A stretch of 64,000 nt of DNA from Streptococcus suis (GTDB lineage Bacteria; Bacillota; Bacilli; Lactobacillales; Streptococcaceae): assembly GCF_024509525.1 (NCBI RefSeq), contig NZ_JAMWEM010000006.1, forward strand, positions 1 through 64,000, read 5' to 3'. This document shows, piece by piece, positions 29,101 to 38,650 of this stretch. The translations under genes and the position numbers were made by a program. Below the pieces are notes generated by a model, which worked only from the letters and a program-made list of their open reading frames with translations, was not told where the DNA came from and made no database searches. Each line of letters begins with the position of its first letter. The stretch's first letter is position 1.

Positions 29101-29415
29101 TTATTCTGCTGAATCTTCAGTAACCGGACTAATCACTTCATCGCTTTTTTCAGCAACTAAACCTGTAGTCGCTTGGCTAACACGGTTGCGAATAGCGCTA
29201 CGTTCGAACGTCAAAAAGACCCCGTCTACATCCAATACAACCTTTTGTTCGTCGATTTCATCAACAATACCAAACAAGCCACCAATCGTTACGATTTCGT
29301 CACCTTTTTGAATCTGATTGAGCGCTTCTTGACGCTGTTTCTGCTGTCTACGTTGTGTAAACATCATAAAGGCAATCATAGCCACCATTACTAATGGTAA
29401 AAACAAACCTTGCAT
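29101..29415 (-). CDS. yajC: Preprotein translocase accessory subunit YajC
   Basis: 104-residue protein with one N-terminal membrane helix (LPLVMVAMIAFMMF), the QRRQQKQRQE basic stretch and the conserved GDEIVTIGGLFG motif. YajC associates with SecDF and the Sec translocon. The start at 29415 (MQGLF) is chosen because GAGGTG lies upstream at good spacing; a TTG six codons earlier is in frame but has no ribosome site. Own promoter (TATAAT upstream) and terminator. Confidence 0.92.
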   Translation of the reverse strand: MQGLFLPLVMVAMIAFMMFTQRRQQKQRQEALNQIQKGDEIVTIGGLFGIVDEIDEQKVVLDVDGVFLTFERSAIRNRVSQATTGLVAEKSDEVISPVTEDSAE

Positions 29416-29684
29416 ACGGAACACCTCATTCAATTTTTGATAGATTTGATTATATCAAATTATCCGTTAGAAAGCAAAAAGGAGCCAATTCCATCGGAAA
29501 CCAACTCCCTTTTTTATTTCTTACTATGTAAGAGAGGTAAAAAATAGCTTCATCGTAGCGCTCATAATGATGAAATTGTTTCTTGATTGGACACGTAGTT
29601 CACCTTCAAAGATGAAAAAAGCCATCTTTTTTTACCAGAGAATCTAATTATCCTTGATAGTTCATTAAGATAGAACCTTGCCTT

Positions 29685-30980
<1,296 letters not shown>

Positions 30981-31056
30981 TTAAATTTCTCCTTGACCTG
31001 GATAGGTCTTTATAAACTATGGCAGGAATCTCACCTGCAAGTTTGTCTTACACCTT

Positions 31057-31118
31057 ATTATAATGGAAAACGAACCTTTTTTCAAGATAGGACTCGTATG
31101 TTATAAAATACGAATATT
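31057..31118 (-). promoter_or_regulatory. purA promoter with PurR-like box
   Basis: TTGAAA at 31080-31085 and TATAAT at 31057-31062 on the minus strand, spacing 17. At 31106-31118 is AAATACGAATATT, 11 of 13 against the lactococcal PurR box, with an imperfect inverse (TCGTAT) 8 bases away. The remaining sequence to the SRP RNA gene is AT-rich and featureless. Confidence 0.5.
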
Positions 31119-31282
31119 TATTTCATTTTTTACAAAATATTTCGCTTTTATAAAACCAATTCAGCATCCTATCGTATCTTTTTGTAACAGAACATCTCCC
31201 TCTAAAATTGCCCCTATTTCTCAAAATCAGACAAAGAAAACCCTCTGAAAGCTTGATTTCAAATGGTTTTTAGACTGTACAC

Positions 31283-31359
31283 AAAAAGAGCACACAATCG
31301 ACCTCGCTTAGGGCTGCTGGATTCCTCCCCTGACCCGCTTCACGCACGACTGTTGCTCC
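31283..31359 (-). ncRNA. ffs: Signal recognition particle RNA, small bacterial type
   Basis: The minus strand carries GGTCAGGGGAGGAATCCAGC followed by AGCCC, the conserved apical loop and symmetric-loop core of SRP RNA. Its 5' end (GAGCAACA) pairs with its 3' end (TGTGCTC), closed by a T-run. A promoter with TTGCAA and TATAAT (31366-31371) lies just upstream. The position next to tadA agrees with the arrangement in other Firmicutes. End points are inferred to within a few bases. Confidence 0.85.
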
Positions 31360-31403
31360 ATTATCATTATAACACAAATCAGTTAGATTGCAAGTAACGA
31401 TAT

Positions 31404-31904
31404 TTACTTGCTTACCTTTGCTTCTTTAGCAGTCTTCTGCGCTTCTCTGCGTTGTCTAAAAAAGTCTTGCATGATTTGGGCACAATCATCTTCCAAAACC
31501 CCGGTCTCGACTTCTACTCGATGATTGAGGCGTTCATCTGTCAAAATACTATACAGACTGCCCGCAGCACCAAATTTTTGATTAGGAGCACCGTAAACAA
31601 CATGAGGAATGCGTGCTAAGCCAATAGCCCCGCTACACATAACACATGGTTCGATCGTCACAAATAAAGTTGTGTCCAGAAGGCGCCAATTTCCAACAGA
31701 TTGATTGGCCTCCTGAATAGCCATGATTTCCGCATGCAAAATCGCTTGTTGCTGTTCTTCCCTGGCATTGTGCCCACGGCCAATGATGACCCCATCTTGG
31801 ACAATAACACAACCAATCGGAATTTCATCCTTTGCCAAGGATTTTTTCGCCTCTTCCAAGGCCGCCTGCATAAAAACTTCTTTTTCTTCTGGAGTGTAGT
31901 TCAT
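31404..31904 (-). CDS. tadA: tRNA-specific adenosine deaminase TadA
   Basis: 166-residue zinc enzyme converting A34 to inosine in tRNA-Arg. The HAE catalytic motif (57-59) and the PCVMC zinc ligands (Cys87, Cys90) are intact. The ATG at 31904 lacks a ribosome site; an extended -10 (TGATATAAT) ends 7 bases before it, so the mRNA may be leaderless. The next ATG, 11 codons downstream, also lacks one. SRP RNA follows directly downstream on the same strand. Confidence 0.92.
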   Translation of the reverse strand: MNYTPEEKEVFMQAALEEAKKSLAKDEIPIGCVIVQDGVIIGRGHNAREEQQQAILHAEIMAIQEANQSVGNWRLLDTTLFVTIEPCVMCSGAIGLARIPHVVYGAPNQKFGAAGSLYSILTDERLNHRVEVETGVLEDDCAQIMQDFFRQRREAQKTAKEAKVSK

Positions 31905-31911
31905 GCATTCT

Positions 31912-31917
31912 ATTATA
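31912..31917 (-). promoter_or_regulatory. Extended -10 directly before tadA
   Basis: TATAAT with TG one base upstream, 7 bases from the ATG. The predicted transcription start is at or next to the start codon. Confidence 0.5.
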
Positions 31918-31928
31918 TCAAAAATATA

Positions 31929-31950
31929 CTGAGAAAATTAAACTTCTCAG
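31929..31950 (-). terminator. Hairpin after the CHAP-domain gene
   Basis: CTGAGAA / TTCTCAG, 7-base stem with 8-base loop, 15 bases beyond the stop at 31965. The T-run is weak. It overlaps the region where a tadA -35 would lie. Confidence 0.6.
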
Positions 31951-31964
31951 TATATTTCATTGCT

Positions 31965-32534
31965 TTAAATCCCTGCTGGAGCATAGATATAGGAAATTTG
32001 TGCCGATTCGTTCGATGGGTTGAACCAACCACGGTAGTCTGCTAGAGTTATATTGCCTGCATAATTGGACTCAACAACTTGAATTTCTCCTGTTTCCGAA
32101 ACTGCCGTTACCACAGCAACGTGACCATAGCCACCATCTGTCCAAACCATGACTGCTCCTACCTTAGACTTAGTCCCAACTTCATAACCAAGGGATACTG
32201 CTGTTGCAACCCAATCATTTGCGTTTCCCCAATAGTTACCAACCCAAGGAGCAGCCTCCTTTGCTCCCCAAGTACACTGGCCAATAGGATAAGTATTAAC
32301 GGTATATTCTACTGCTACTTCTGAAATCATATTAGTAGCCTTAGCAACCTTGGCCGCTTCAGCAGCAGCTTTTTCTGCTTCTTCTGTAGCTTTTTGGGTC
32401 AATACACTGACAGAGGGAGAATCTAGACTATCCAATATATCTGCACTAGCAGTTGGAAAGACAAAAAAGACTACCCCTGCCAAACTAAGAAGCATACCTA
32501 TTTTTGCGTCTTTTAAAGATAAAAATTGTTTCAT
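31965..32534 (-). CDS. Secreted CHAP-domain protein, putative peptidoglycan hydrolase
   Basis: 189 residues. A signal peptide with a hydrophobic core (LLSLAGVVFFVF) ends near ASA at about 31. A short alanine/lysine/glutamate linker follows, then a CHAP amidase/endopeptidase domain with catalytic GQCTWG (Cys87) and GYGHVAVV (His138). The start at 32534 (MKQFLS) follows AAAGGAA. An upstream WalR-like box fits wall-hydrolase control by the WalRK (VicRK) system in streptococci. It probably cuts wall peptides during growth or division; no substrate-binding repeat is present. Confidence 0.85.
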   Translation of the reverse strand: MKQFLSLKDAKIGMLLSLAGVVFFVFPTASADILDSLDSPSVSVLTQKATEEAEKAAAEAAKVAKATNMISEVAVEYTVNTYPIGQCTWGAKEAAPWVGNYWGNANDWVATAVSLGYEVGTKSKVGAVMVWTDGGYGHVAVVTAVSETGEIQVVESNYAGNITLADYRGWFNPSNESAQISYIYAPAGI

Positions 32535-32612
32535 ACATCTATTCCTTTCATTTATCACGCTCCCTATCCTACCTGACAAAGCTTGCAGAACGCTTAAAGA
32601 TTTGTTACAACT

Positions 32613-32629
32613 GTTACGGTAACCTTACA
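32613..32629 (-). promoter_or_regulatory. WalR (VicR)-like box
   Basis: Reads TGTAAG-GTTAC-CGTAAC on the minus strand, matching TGTWAN-N5-TGTWAN with one mismatch. Another GTAAC half-site follows nearby. It lies about 80 bases upstream of the CHAP gene start. Confidence 0.45.
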
Positions 32630-32655
32630 GTATGACTCCTTTTCATGTACACAAA

Positions 32656-32690
32656 CAAAAACGACCTCCAACACGGAAGTCGTTTTCTTA
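32656..32690 (-). terminator. Terminator of the PTS operon; left member of a perfect 35-bp direct repeat
   Basis: AAAACGACTTC / GAGGTCGTTTT stem read on the minus strand, with a T-run, just past the last small gene of the operon. The same 35 bases recur without change at 41520-41554 after leuS. Confidence 0.9.
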
Positions 32691-32698
32691 GTAGTAGC

Positions 32699-32845
32699 CT
32701 ATTTCTTCCTACTTCTTACCATACTGACAACAATCAAGGTCAGCCCTGCAATGATATTCAAATATGTCCGACCATAGAGAGGACTAATCGCGATCAGAAA
32801 GAAGCCGAGCGCCAGTAAGAAGGGAGATTTGTTTTTGGAAAACAT
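32699..32845 (-). CDS. 48-residue membrane protein ending the PTS operon
   Basis: Small gene overlapping the stop codon of the IIC gene by one base (TAATG), with GAGG upstream, so translation is coupled. The product starts MFSKNKSPFLLALGFFLIA and has two hydrophobic stretches and a basic C-terminus (MVRSRKK). The operon terminator follows nine bases after the stop. No family recognised; it may assist the permease or be a general small membrane protein. Confidence 0.65.
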   Translation of the reverse strand: MFSKNKSPFLLALGFFLIAISPLYGRTYLNIIAGLTLIVVSMVRSRKK

Positions 32846-34221
32846 TAGTCCTCACCAGCCTTAACCTTGTTGGCCGCAATGACAAATGGTGTCCAAATCA
32901 AGAAGGCAACAAAGAGGTTGAAGAGTGAAACTAGGGCCGCCATAATGTTACCACCTGTTGCCAAATAAGCGTATAGACCTGGCGGGGTAATCCAAGGAAC
33001 AGCTAGAAAGACTGGCGGTATCAAGCCTGCTGCTGTTGCCAAATAAGCAATAGCTGCACAAATCGGTGGTACAATCAACCATGGAATAACAAAGAGTGGA
33101 TTCAATACCATCGGAATACCAAAGGTAATCGGCTCGTTGATGTTAAAGACTCCCATCGGAGCTGATAGCTTGGCAACCATCTTGTATTCTTCCCGTTTAG
33201 AGAAGATGAAAATTGCAATAATCAGAGCCAGGGTCACGCCTGATCCCCCCATTTGAGCATAGGCGTCAAAGGATCCACGTGTCCAAAGCCAAGGCAAATC
33301 TGCAACACTTCTTGTTGCTTCATAGGCAGCAGTATTCTCATTCAGGGCGATGAGGTAAATTCCATCCATGACCGGTGCCAAGACATTGTGTCCATGTAGA
33401 CCAAAGAACCAGAAAAGTTGAACGAGGAAGGTTAGGAGTACGACTGAGCCAAGTCCTTGCGATAAACCAAGTAAAGGCATCTGAATATAGGTTGACACCA
33501 CATCACTCAAGGACTGACCAGATACAGAAAATACGAGATAAGCCACAATTGAAGATGCGTAGATAGCTGCTGTACCAGGAATAATAGCCGCAAAAGCCTT
33601 GTTGACTGCTGGTGGAACAGTGTCTGGTAGCTTGATGATGATATTGCGTTTCACTAGGCTTGCATAGACAAAAGTCGCCAGGAAGCCAATAAACATGGCT
33701 GTGAAGAGACCTGTTGCTCCACCATATTTCAGCGCAATCGCTCCCCATTCACTGGTTTCCAATATAGAAACACCATCAGTAGTGACAATGGTCAAACCAA
33801 GCCCTTCCAGAGCAGTAATAACCGATTTATCCACCCCTTCCAAAGTAGTTGAAATGGTAAGGCTTTGAGGAATGGTTGAAATGAAGGATGCGAAGGAAAT
33901 CAAACCACCTGCAAGAGGATTGACCTTGTACATCAGGGACAAGTTGTAACCAAAGGTAAAGGCAAAGACAAGCGCCATAATTCCAATGGTTCCAAAATAA
34001 ACATAGCCGTTGATGTTAATAATTGGCTGCATAGCTTCTGCAAAGCCTGTCCAACCCATATTGTTAGGAATGTCCCTCAGAAAGACATTCAAAAGAACGG
34101 CCACCGTACCTGCCATGGTAATCGGCATCATGGAGATAAAGGAATCACGAATGGCAATCAAATGACGTTGCGAGCCGATTTTTCCTGATATTTCCATAAA
34201 CTTTTCAGAAATATTTGACAT
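32845..34221 (-). CDS. PTS permease IIC component, cellobiose/lichenan (Lac) family
   Basis: 458-residue membrane component of a phosphotransferase system, with about 10 membrane segments and the family patterns QRHLIAIRDSFISMMPITMAG at the N-terminus and GVFNINEPITFGIPMVLNP (sugar-binding loop) in the C-terminal half. It imports a beta-glycoside while IIB phosphorylates it. It lies downstream of the matching IIB, IIA and regulator genes. The sugar is not identifiable; a disaccharide related to cellobiose is the default for this group. Confidence 0.9.
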   Translation of the reverse strand: MSNISEKFMEISGKIGSQRHLIAIRDSFISMMPITMAGTVAVLLNVFLRDIPNNMGWTGFAEAMQPIININGYVYFGTIGIMALVFAFTFGYNLSLMYKVNPLAGGLISFASFISTIPQSLTISTTLEGVDKSVITALEGLGLTIVTTDGVSILETSEWGAIALKYGGATGLFTAMFIGFLATFVYASLVKRNIIIKLPDTVPPAVNKAFAAIIPGTAAIYASSIVAYLVFSVSGQSLSDVVSTYIQMPLLGLSQGLGSVVLLTFLVQLFWFFGLHGHNVLAPVMDGIYLIALNENTAAYEATRSVADLPWLWTRGSFDAYAQMGGSGVTLALIIAIFIFSKREEYKMVAKLSAPMGVFNINEPITFGIPMVLNPLFVIPWLIVPPICAAIAYLATAAGLIPPVFLAVPWITPPGLYAYLATGGNIMAALVSLFNLFVAFLIWTPFVIAANKVKAGED

Positions 34222-34265
34222 AATCTGTCTCCTTTTCTATTTTTTTTATTGTTGTATAAACAAAA

Positions 34266-34709
34266 TCACGATGTCGAAGCACCTTCTTTAGAATACCGAA
34301 TCAGTGCTTCTAATTGAGCATCTGTCTGCCGTTTCAAACTCTTAGAGAAGACTTTCTCCATTAAGAAGTAGTTGCCTCTCATAAATAAGTCTGCTGCTTC
34401 CATTTCATAAGAGTATTCAATCTCTGTTTGATTGCCCTCTAAAGCGTGCAAATCATAGCAGATATGCTCTTTTCCTCGATTGGAATGAAAGCAAACAGCA
34501 TAACGATAGGGGGCAAGAAATTCCTCTACACGCACCTTAACACTATGCTCTCCTTTGTCTCCAAATGTTTTTACATAGGTCAAGCCTTCCTGAATATCTT
34601 GATCAAGAAGAGGACGTCCAGTATTTTGCTGATAATCCTCTTTCAAGGACCGACCAATCGCAGCAAACAATTGTTCAATTGGAACCTGTCCTATTTTTTT
34701 GATTTTCAT
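34266..34709 (-). CDS. DUF3284-family protein
   Basis: 147 residues, cytosolic, resembling the DUF3284 family, which is typically encoded inside cellobiose-type PTS operons as here. The START-like features are alternating strands and a C-terminal helix (KSLKRQTDAQLEALIRYSKE). Function unknown; it may bind the phospho-sugar or modulate the permease. The start at 34709 (MKIKKI) follows AGGAGG; an in-frame upstream extension has no support. Confidence 0.75.
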   Translation of the reverse strand: MKIKKIGQVPIEQLFAAIGRSLKEDYQQNTGRPLLDQDIQEGLTYVKTFGDKGEHSVKVRVEEFLAPYRYAVCFHSNRGKEHICYDLHALEGNQTEIEYSYEMEAADLFMRGNYFLMEKVFSKSLKRQTDAQLEALIRYSKEGASTS

Positions 34710-34745
34710 ACTTGTCCTCCTATCTTCGTTATCCAACAAGGTGGC

Positions 34746-35078
34746 CTAGCCACAATTCTTCTGTTCAGCTAAACGCTTATAGAGCTCCACTACTTCCTTG
34801 GCCATATCAATAAATGTCAAGGCATTCATCAAGTGGTCTTGTCCATGCACCATTAGCAAGGTCACTCCCACTCCTTGCCCACCAGCCTCTTGGGCTAGTA
34901 GACCTGTTTGTGACTTGTGGGCAATATTTAGGGAGGTGTTTGCTTCTTGAAGCAAGTGCTCTGCCGTCTGGAAATCCTCCTGCTTGGCCGCTTGAATCGC
35001 CTGAACAGCATAGCCTTTTGCCTCTCCCCCATACATAATAAGCCCCATAATCGCTTCTAAGTATTCCGGAGAGTTCAT
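34746..35078 (-). CDS. PTS lactose/cellobiose-type IIA component
   Basis: 110-residue, all-helical phosphocarrier that receives phosphate from HPr. The active histidine is His78 in MVHGQDHLMNA, and the N-terminal MGLIMYGGEAKGYA is typical. Encoded one base downstream of IIB, so co-translated. Confidence 0.93.
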   Translation of the reverse strand: MNSPEYLEAIMGLIMYGGEAKGYAVQAIQAAKQEDFQTAEHLLQEANTSLNIAHKSQTGLLAQEAGGQGVGVTLLMVHGQDHLMNALTFIDMAKEVVELYKRLAEQKNCG

Positions 35079-35079
35079 A

Positions 35080-35391
35080 CTAGTCCTCCATTAGTGCCAA
35101 CGCTGCATCAAGCACCTTGGCACCGTTCATCACTCCATAATCCATCATATTGATTGCATCCACCTTGATTGCAGGCTCGAACTTAGCCTTGTAGTCATTT
35201 AGCAAAAATTTAACCTGTGGACCTAGCAAAAGGACATCAATCTCCTTTTGACTAACTTCACTATCAGCTTCTGACACAGGGACTGCCCAAATCGTTGCCT
35301 TTATCCCCTTTTCTTCTGCGGATTTCTGCATCTTGGTCACCAACATACTAGTAGACATACCAGCATTGCACACTAACATAATTTGTTTCAT
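35080..35391 (-). CDS. PTS lactose/cellobiose-type IIB component
   Basis: 103-residue cytosolic component that passes phosphate to the incoming sugar through Cys8 (MLVCNAGMSTSMLV). The P-loop-like signature and length match the family. Partner of the neighbouring IIA and IIC. Confidence 0.93.
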   Translation of the reverse strand: MKQIMLVCNAGMSTSMLVTKMQKSAEEKGIKATIWAVPVSEADSEVSQKEIDVLLLGPQVKFLLNDYKAKFEPAIKVDAINMMDYGVMNGAKVLDAALALMED

Positions 35392-35403
35392 AAAAAACTC
35401 CTC

Positions 35404-37398
35404 CTATCCCTGTTTCTGAATCAAGGGAATAAATATATCGACTAATTCCTGATAGCTAGGATTTTGTAATAGCCTTTCTTGCAAGGACCTGTCTTGGACA
35501 AATTCAACCAGACAAGGTGAAATATACTTCAGATGCGGATTCCGCCCTTTAGACGGGGATAGAAGAAAGACAAACTGCACCTTCTTCCCCTCTTCCCATT
35601 CAACCGCTTCCTTACAAACTCCAACCACAATCTGCTCAGAGAAAGTCAGGGGAATAGCTGGATGCGGAAAGGCCAATAGTTCTCCAAAAACGACCGAGCT
35701 ATAGGACTCTCTCACATTTACCTGTTCCCTAAATTGTTCCACAAAGCCTGATTCCTTGGCTTCATCCAAGCGCGCTATTAGTTGCAACAAGGTCCTATCT
35801 CGACTCATCTTTTTTTCCAAAGAGACTATTCGCAAGGGTGAAAATACAGCCTCTGCAATCTGTCTCGCCTGCTCTTCCTCCATAGGTAAAGCCTCGTGCT
35901 GCTCAACTCGGACAGGTGTCACTTGTTGAAGATAGGAACGAATTGCCTCGATATCCTGCTCTGACAGGAAAACACTGACGGTGATGACGGGTGTCAGGAA
36001 AATTAAATTGGACAAGCTAATCGAAGAAATAATCAGGTCTACATCTCTTAAACATTCTTCTGTTACCTCGTAGTAACTCACAACATCTGCAATTTCCAAG
36101 CTTGTTGCAAATTCCTTTTCCAAACGATTTCGCAACATTAAAGCGCTTCCAATCCCGGTCGCACAGACGACCAATACCCGCAACTTTTTCCGCCCCTCGT
36201 ATCGCTCAATTGCAGCCAATACATGCAGGGTCAGGTAGGCCCATTCGTCATCCGAAATACTATAGGCCAACAAGGTTGGCATAGAAGCAAAAGCTTGCTT
36301 GGTCAGCTCAAATACTTCTATATAATCCCTCTGGATATCAGCCACCAAGGGATTAGCCAACTGAATCTGGTGCTCCAACCGCGTCCGTAAGGGAAGCAAA
36401 TGAGCGACAATCCCCTTGAAAAGCTGTCGATCTTTTAACAAATCCAGACCAGTCAACTGAGAGAGAGTCTGTAAACAAGTTTCAACTTCTTCCTCCAAAC
36501 CGTCCTCCAAGTCTAAAAGCTGACTAGGGTTCCCCGTCAACTTGACCTTCAGGTGTAGAGCGATATAGTTGGCTTCTTCTACAGGAATCTCCACTTGAAA
36601 TTCTGTTTCAATTCGTTCGATAATTCGTCCAGCAACCTGATACTCCTTGGAAGATTGAATCTGATCAGATATTGGAAATCGCTCTAAACTAGCTCCTCCC
36701 TTCATTCGTTGCAAGAGCAGAGCGATATGAAGAACGAGGTTTTGCATCACAAAATCAGACAGGCGAAGTTTGGCATCACGACATTCATCCAAGACAATCA
36801 ACATCAGGTCTGTAAACCGAATGTCTGGCAGGAGCTGACTTTCCACCAAACCATAAAGAGACTGACCATTCCCTTGTCCAAAAAAGTAATCCATGATGAA
36901 GTGCCGAATAGCAGGCTCCTCCCCGCTTAATTCTACACCTCTCCGTGTGAACAACAGTTCCAGTTGGTAAGGAACAAATAAATTGCGAATATCCGCGATG
37001 ATAGAATGCAGGGTTGTTTTTCCGATAAACAGCTCTCGTTGCAAACGATCCATGGACTGAATTGGATTTTCAAATAATAACTTACTTAAAACATACCGTT
37101 GTCGGTCCGTCGCTTCCTCCAGTTGCCGTAAGTCCGTCACCTGCTTTTTCAACCGTAGCTGTTCTTGCCAAAACATTTCAAACTCAACCGGTCTCTCCAC
37201 CTGCAAACAGTACCCCTTACTTTGTTTGGACAAAATAGAAGCACCGCTAGCCTCTAGCGAAAGAGAGAGTTGCTGGACATACTTTCTTGCTGTTCGATCA
37301 CTGACACCCAAAGCCTTTGCCAGTTCTATACTAGATACAAATTCCCCTTGTTTTGCCAGTAAATAATCTACCAGACGAACTTCTTTTTTAGATAGCAT
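35404..37398 (-). CDS. LicR/BglG-type PTS-controlled transcriptional regulator
   Basis: 664 residues. Domain order: N-terminal helix-turn-helix (FVSSIELAKALGVSDRTARKYVQ), a second HTH region, two PRD domains (histidines phosphorylated by the PTS), a IIB-like domain (VLVVCATGIGSALMLRNRL) and a C-terminal IIA-like domain (LAFPHPAIPL). Such proteins activate their operon when the sugar is being imported and HPr is active. The start at 37398 (MLSKKEV) follows GGAGGG. The 134-base gap before it holds a TTGTAGC/GCTACAA hairpin (37486-37509) that could be an internal attenuator or partial terminator. Confidence 0.9.
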   Translation of the reverse strand: MLSKKEVRLVDYLLAKQGEFVSSIELAKALGVSDRTARKYVQQLSLSLEASGASILSKQSKGYCLQVERPVEFEMFWQEQLRLKKQVTDLRQLEEATDRQRYVLSKLLFENPIQSMDRLQRELFIGKTTLHSIIADIRNLFVPYQLELLFTRRGVELSGEEPAIRHFIMDYFFGQGNGQSLYGLVESQLLPDIRFTDLMLIVLDECRDAKLRLSDFVMQNLVLHIALLLQRMKGGASLERFPISDQIQSSKEYQVAGRIIERIETEFQVEIPVEEANYIALHLKVKLTGNPSQLLDLEDGLEEEVETCLQTLSQLTGLDLLKDRQLFKGIVAHLLPLRTRLEHQIQLANPLVADIQRDYIEVFELTKQAFASMPTLLAYSISDDEWAYLTLHVLAAIERYEGRKKLRVLVVCATGIGSALMLRNRLEKEFATSLEIADVVSYYEVTEECLRDVDLIISSISLSNLIFLTPVITVSVFLSEQDIEAIRSYLQQVTPVRVEQHEALPMEEEQARQIAEAVFSPLRIVSLEKKMSRDRTLLQLIARLDEAKESGFVEQFREQVNVRESYSSVVFGELLAFPHPAIPLTFSEQIVVGVCKEAVEWEEGKKVQFVFLLSPSKGRNPHLKYISPCLVEFVQDRSLQERLLQNPSYQELVDIFIPLIQKQG

Positions 37399-37532
37399 AC
37401 TCCCTCCTCTCCGCAAGATTTATACGAAATATAACAAGACTAGTAAGCTAGAGCCTGTTGATAAAAACATATTTTTATATTTCTATTGTAGCATATCCTC
37501 AGGCTACAAGGGTTCTCTTTTTTTCCGTATTG

Positions 37533-38642
37533 TTAATGAAAGGAATCGGACGCAACGATTCGCAATCGAAAGGATTGCCAAGGCTTGATAAAAGCGAGCA
37601 AGGGCAGATAGTCAGGGCAAATTCGTCCAACCCGATTCACTTTTGAACTAACGGTAAACTCCCTCAAAGCTATTTGTAACTCTCCCTTGTAACGACCATA
37701 TAGGTCATTGTCAATCAAGACATCACCTCTCTGCACAAGCGTTTCCCTATCTGTATGTGCAGGAATAGTCGCATCCTTGTAGACAACACGGGGCATGGTC
37801 GACCGAAGAAGGTAGGCTGAAATGTCCCCACGATAAACATGATCAAACTCAATGATTTCCCGCTCCACAGCTGTCACTTGCCCAGTAAGTTCTACAGGTA
37901 AACAAATGTCCTCTTCTTCCAAGATAGATTGAATAGACTGGAGCTCCTCCTCCGAGATGAACTGATTGGAGATGAGAATACAGTCAATCAAACCTGTCGC
38001 CTTAAGCCAGGCAATCTGAAGAGGCAACGCCTGGTTGCGATGCTCCTCCAAGGTAGGCAGGCCTTCTGATAAAGGCCACGGCCCTTCCGTTGCAGACTGG
38101 GCAGTCACAAAAGCTGCCGTCTGTATGCCTTCTTGGTGATAGAAAGAAGACATTTCTAAAAAATGCTCTTCTGATAGTCCTGTATAGGCGTGAGGATAGA
38201 AATTATGACAGGCAACAATGTTATCCCTATTTGCGTCACTAGCTAGCAGTTGCGTCAGTAAGACCTTATCGGTACTCAGATTTAGTTCAATCTTGAGCCC
38301 GTAAGGATTCTGTGTCAAGCTGACAATCTCCTCCAAAGGCAAGGCCTCATCCAGACGAATCCCTGTCAGCCCTAAACCATGGGCTTCTTCAATGAGTGAT
38401 TTTTGCCAGCCCTGTGCCTCTATAAAACTCGGGCTAAGATCCGCAATCACGACTATCCCCAACTGACGAGCATAGGCAATCAAATCTCGATAGAGTTGTA
38501 AGGCTTCTTGGGTATTTCCCCCAAGCTGCAAGAGGCTCATAAACATTCGCCGTGCTCCATAACACCCCAGCAAGTCTATATAAGCCTTAGACTCTTCCAG
38601 AGAATAGTTTTCTGGATAGATTGAAAAACCAAATTGCACCAT
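37533..38642 (-). CDS. DUF871/MupG-like 6-phospho-glycosidase
   Basis: 369-residue TIM-barrel protein of the DUF871 family, whose characterised member MupG is a 6-phospho-N-acetylmuramidase. Motifs include the N-terminal FGFSIYPENYSLEESKAYI and the HNFYPHAYTGLSEEHF segment. Here it sits with beta-glucoside PTS and 6-phospho-glucosidase genes rather than with a MurQ etherase gene, so its substrate may differ from MurNAc-6-phosphate disaccharide. AGGAGG precedes the ATG. Confidence 0.8.
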   Translation of the reverse strand: MVQFGFSIYPENYSLEESKAYIDLLGCYGARRMFMSLLQLGGNTQEALQLYRDLIAYARQLGIVVIADLSPSFIEAQGWQKSLIEEAHGLGLTGIRLDEALPLEEIVSLTQNPYGLKIELNLSTDKVLLTQLLASDANRDNIVACHNFYPHAYTGLSEEHFLEMSSFYHQEGIQTAAFVTAQSATEGPWPLSEGLPTLEEHRNQALPLQIAWLKATGLIDCILISNQFISEEELQSIQSILEEEDICLPVELTGQVTAVEREIIEFDHVYRGDISAYLLRSTMPRVVYKDATIPAHTDRETLVQRGDVLIDNDLYGRYKGELQIALREFTVSSKVNRVGRICPDYLPLLAFIKPWQSFRLRIVASDSFH

Positions 38643-38650
38643 TGCTCCTC

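Noticed and set aside
31063..31248. 61-codon plus-strand frame between purA and the SRP RNA gene
   Set aside because: AT-rich, over the purA promoter and PurR-like box, no ribosome site.
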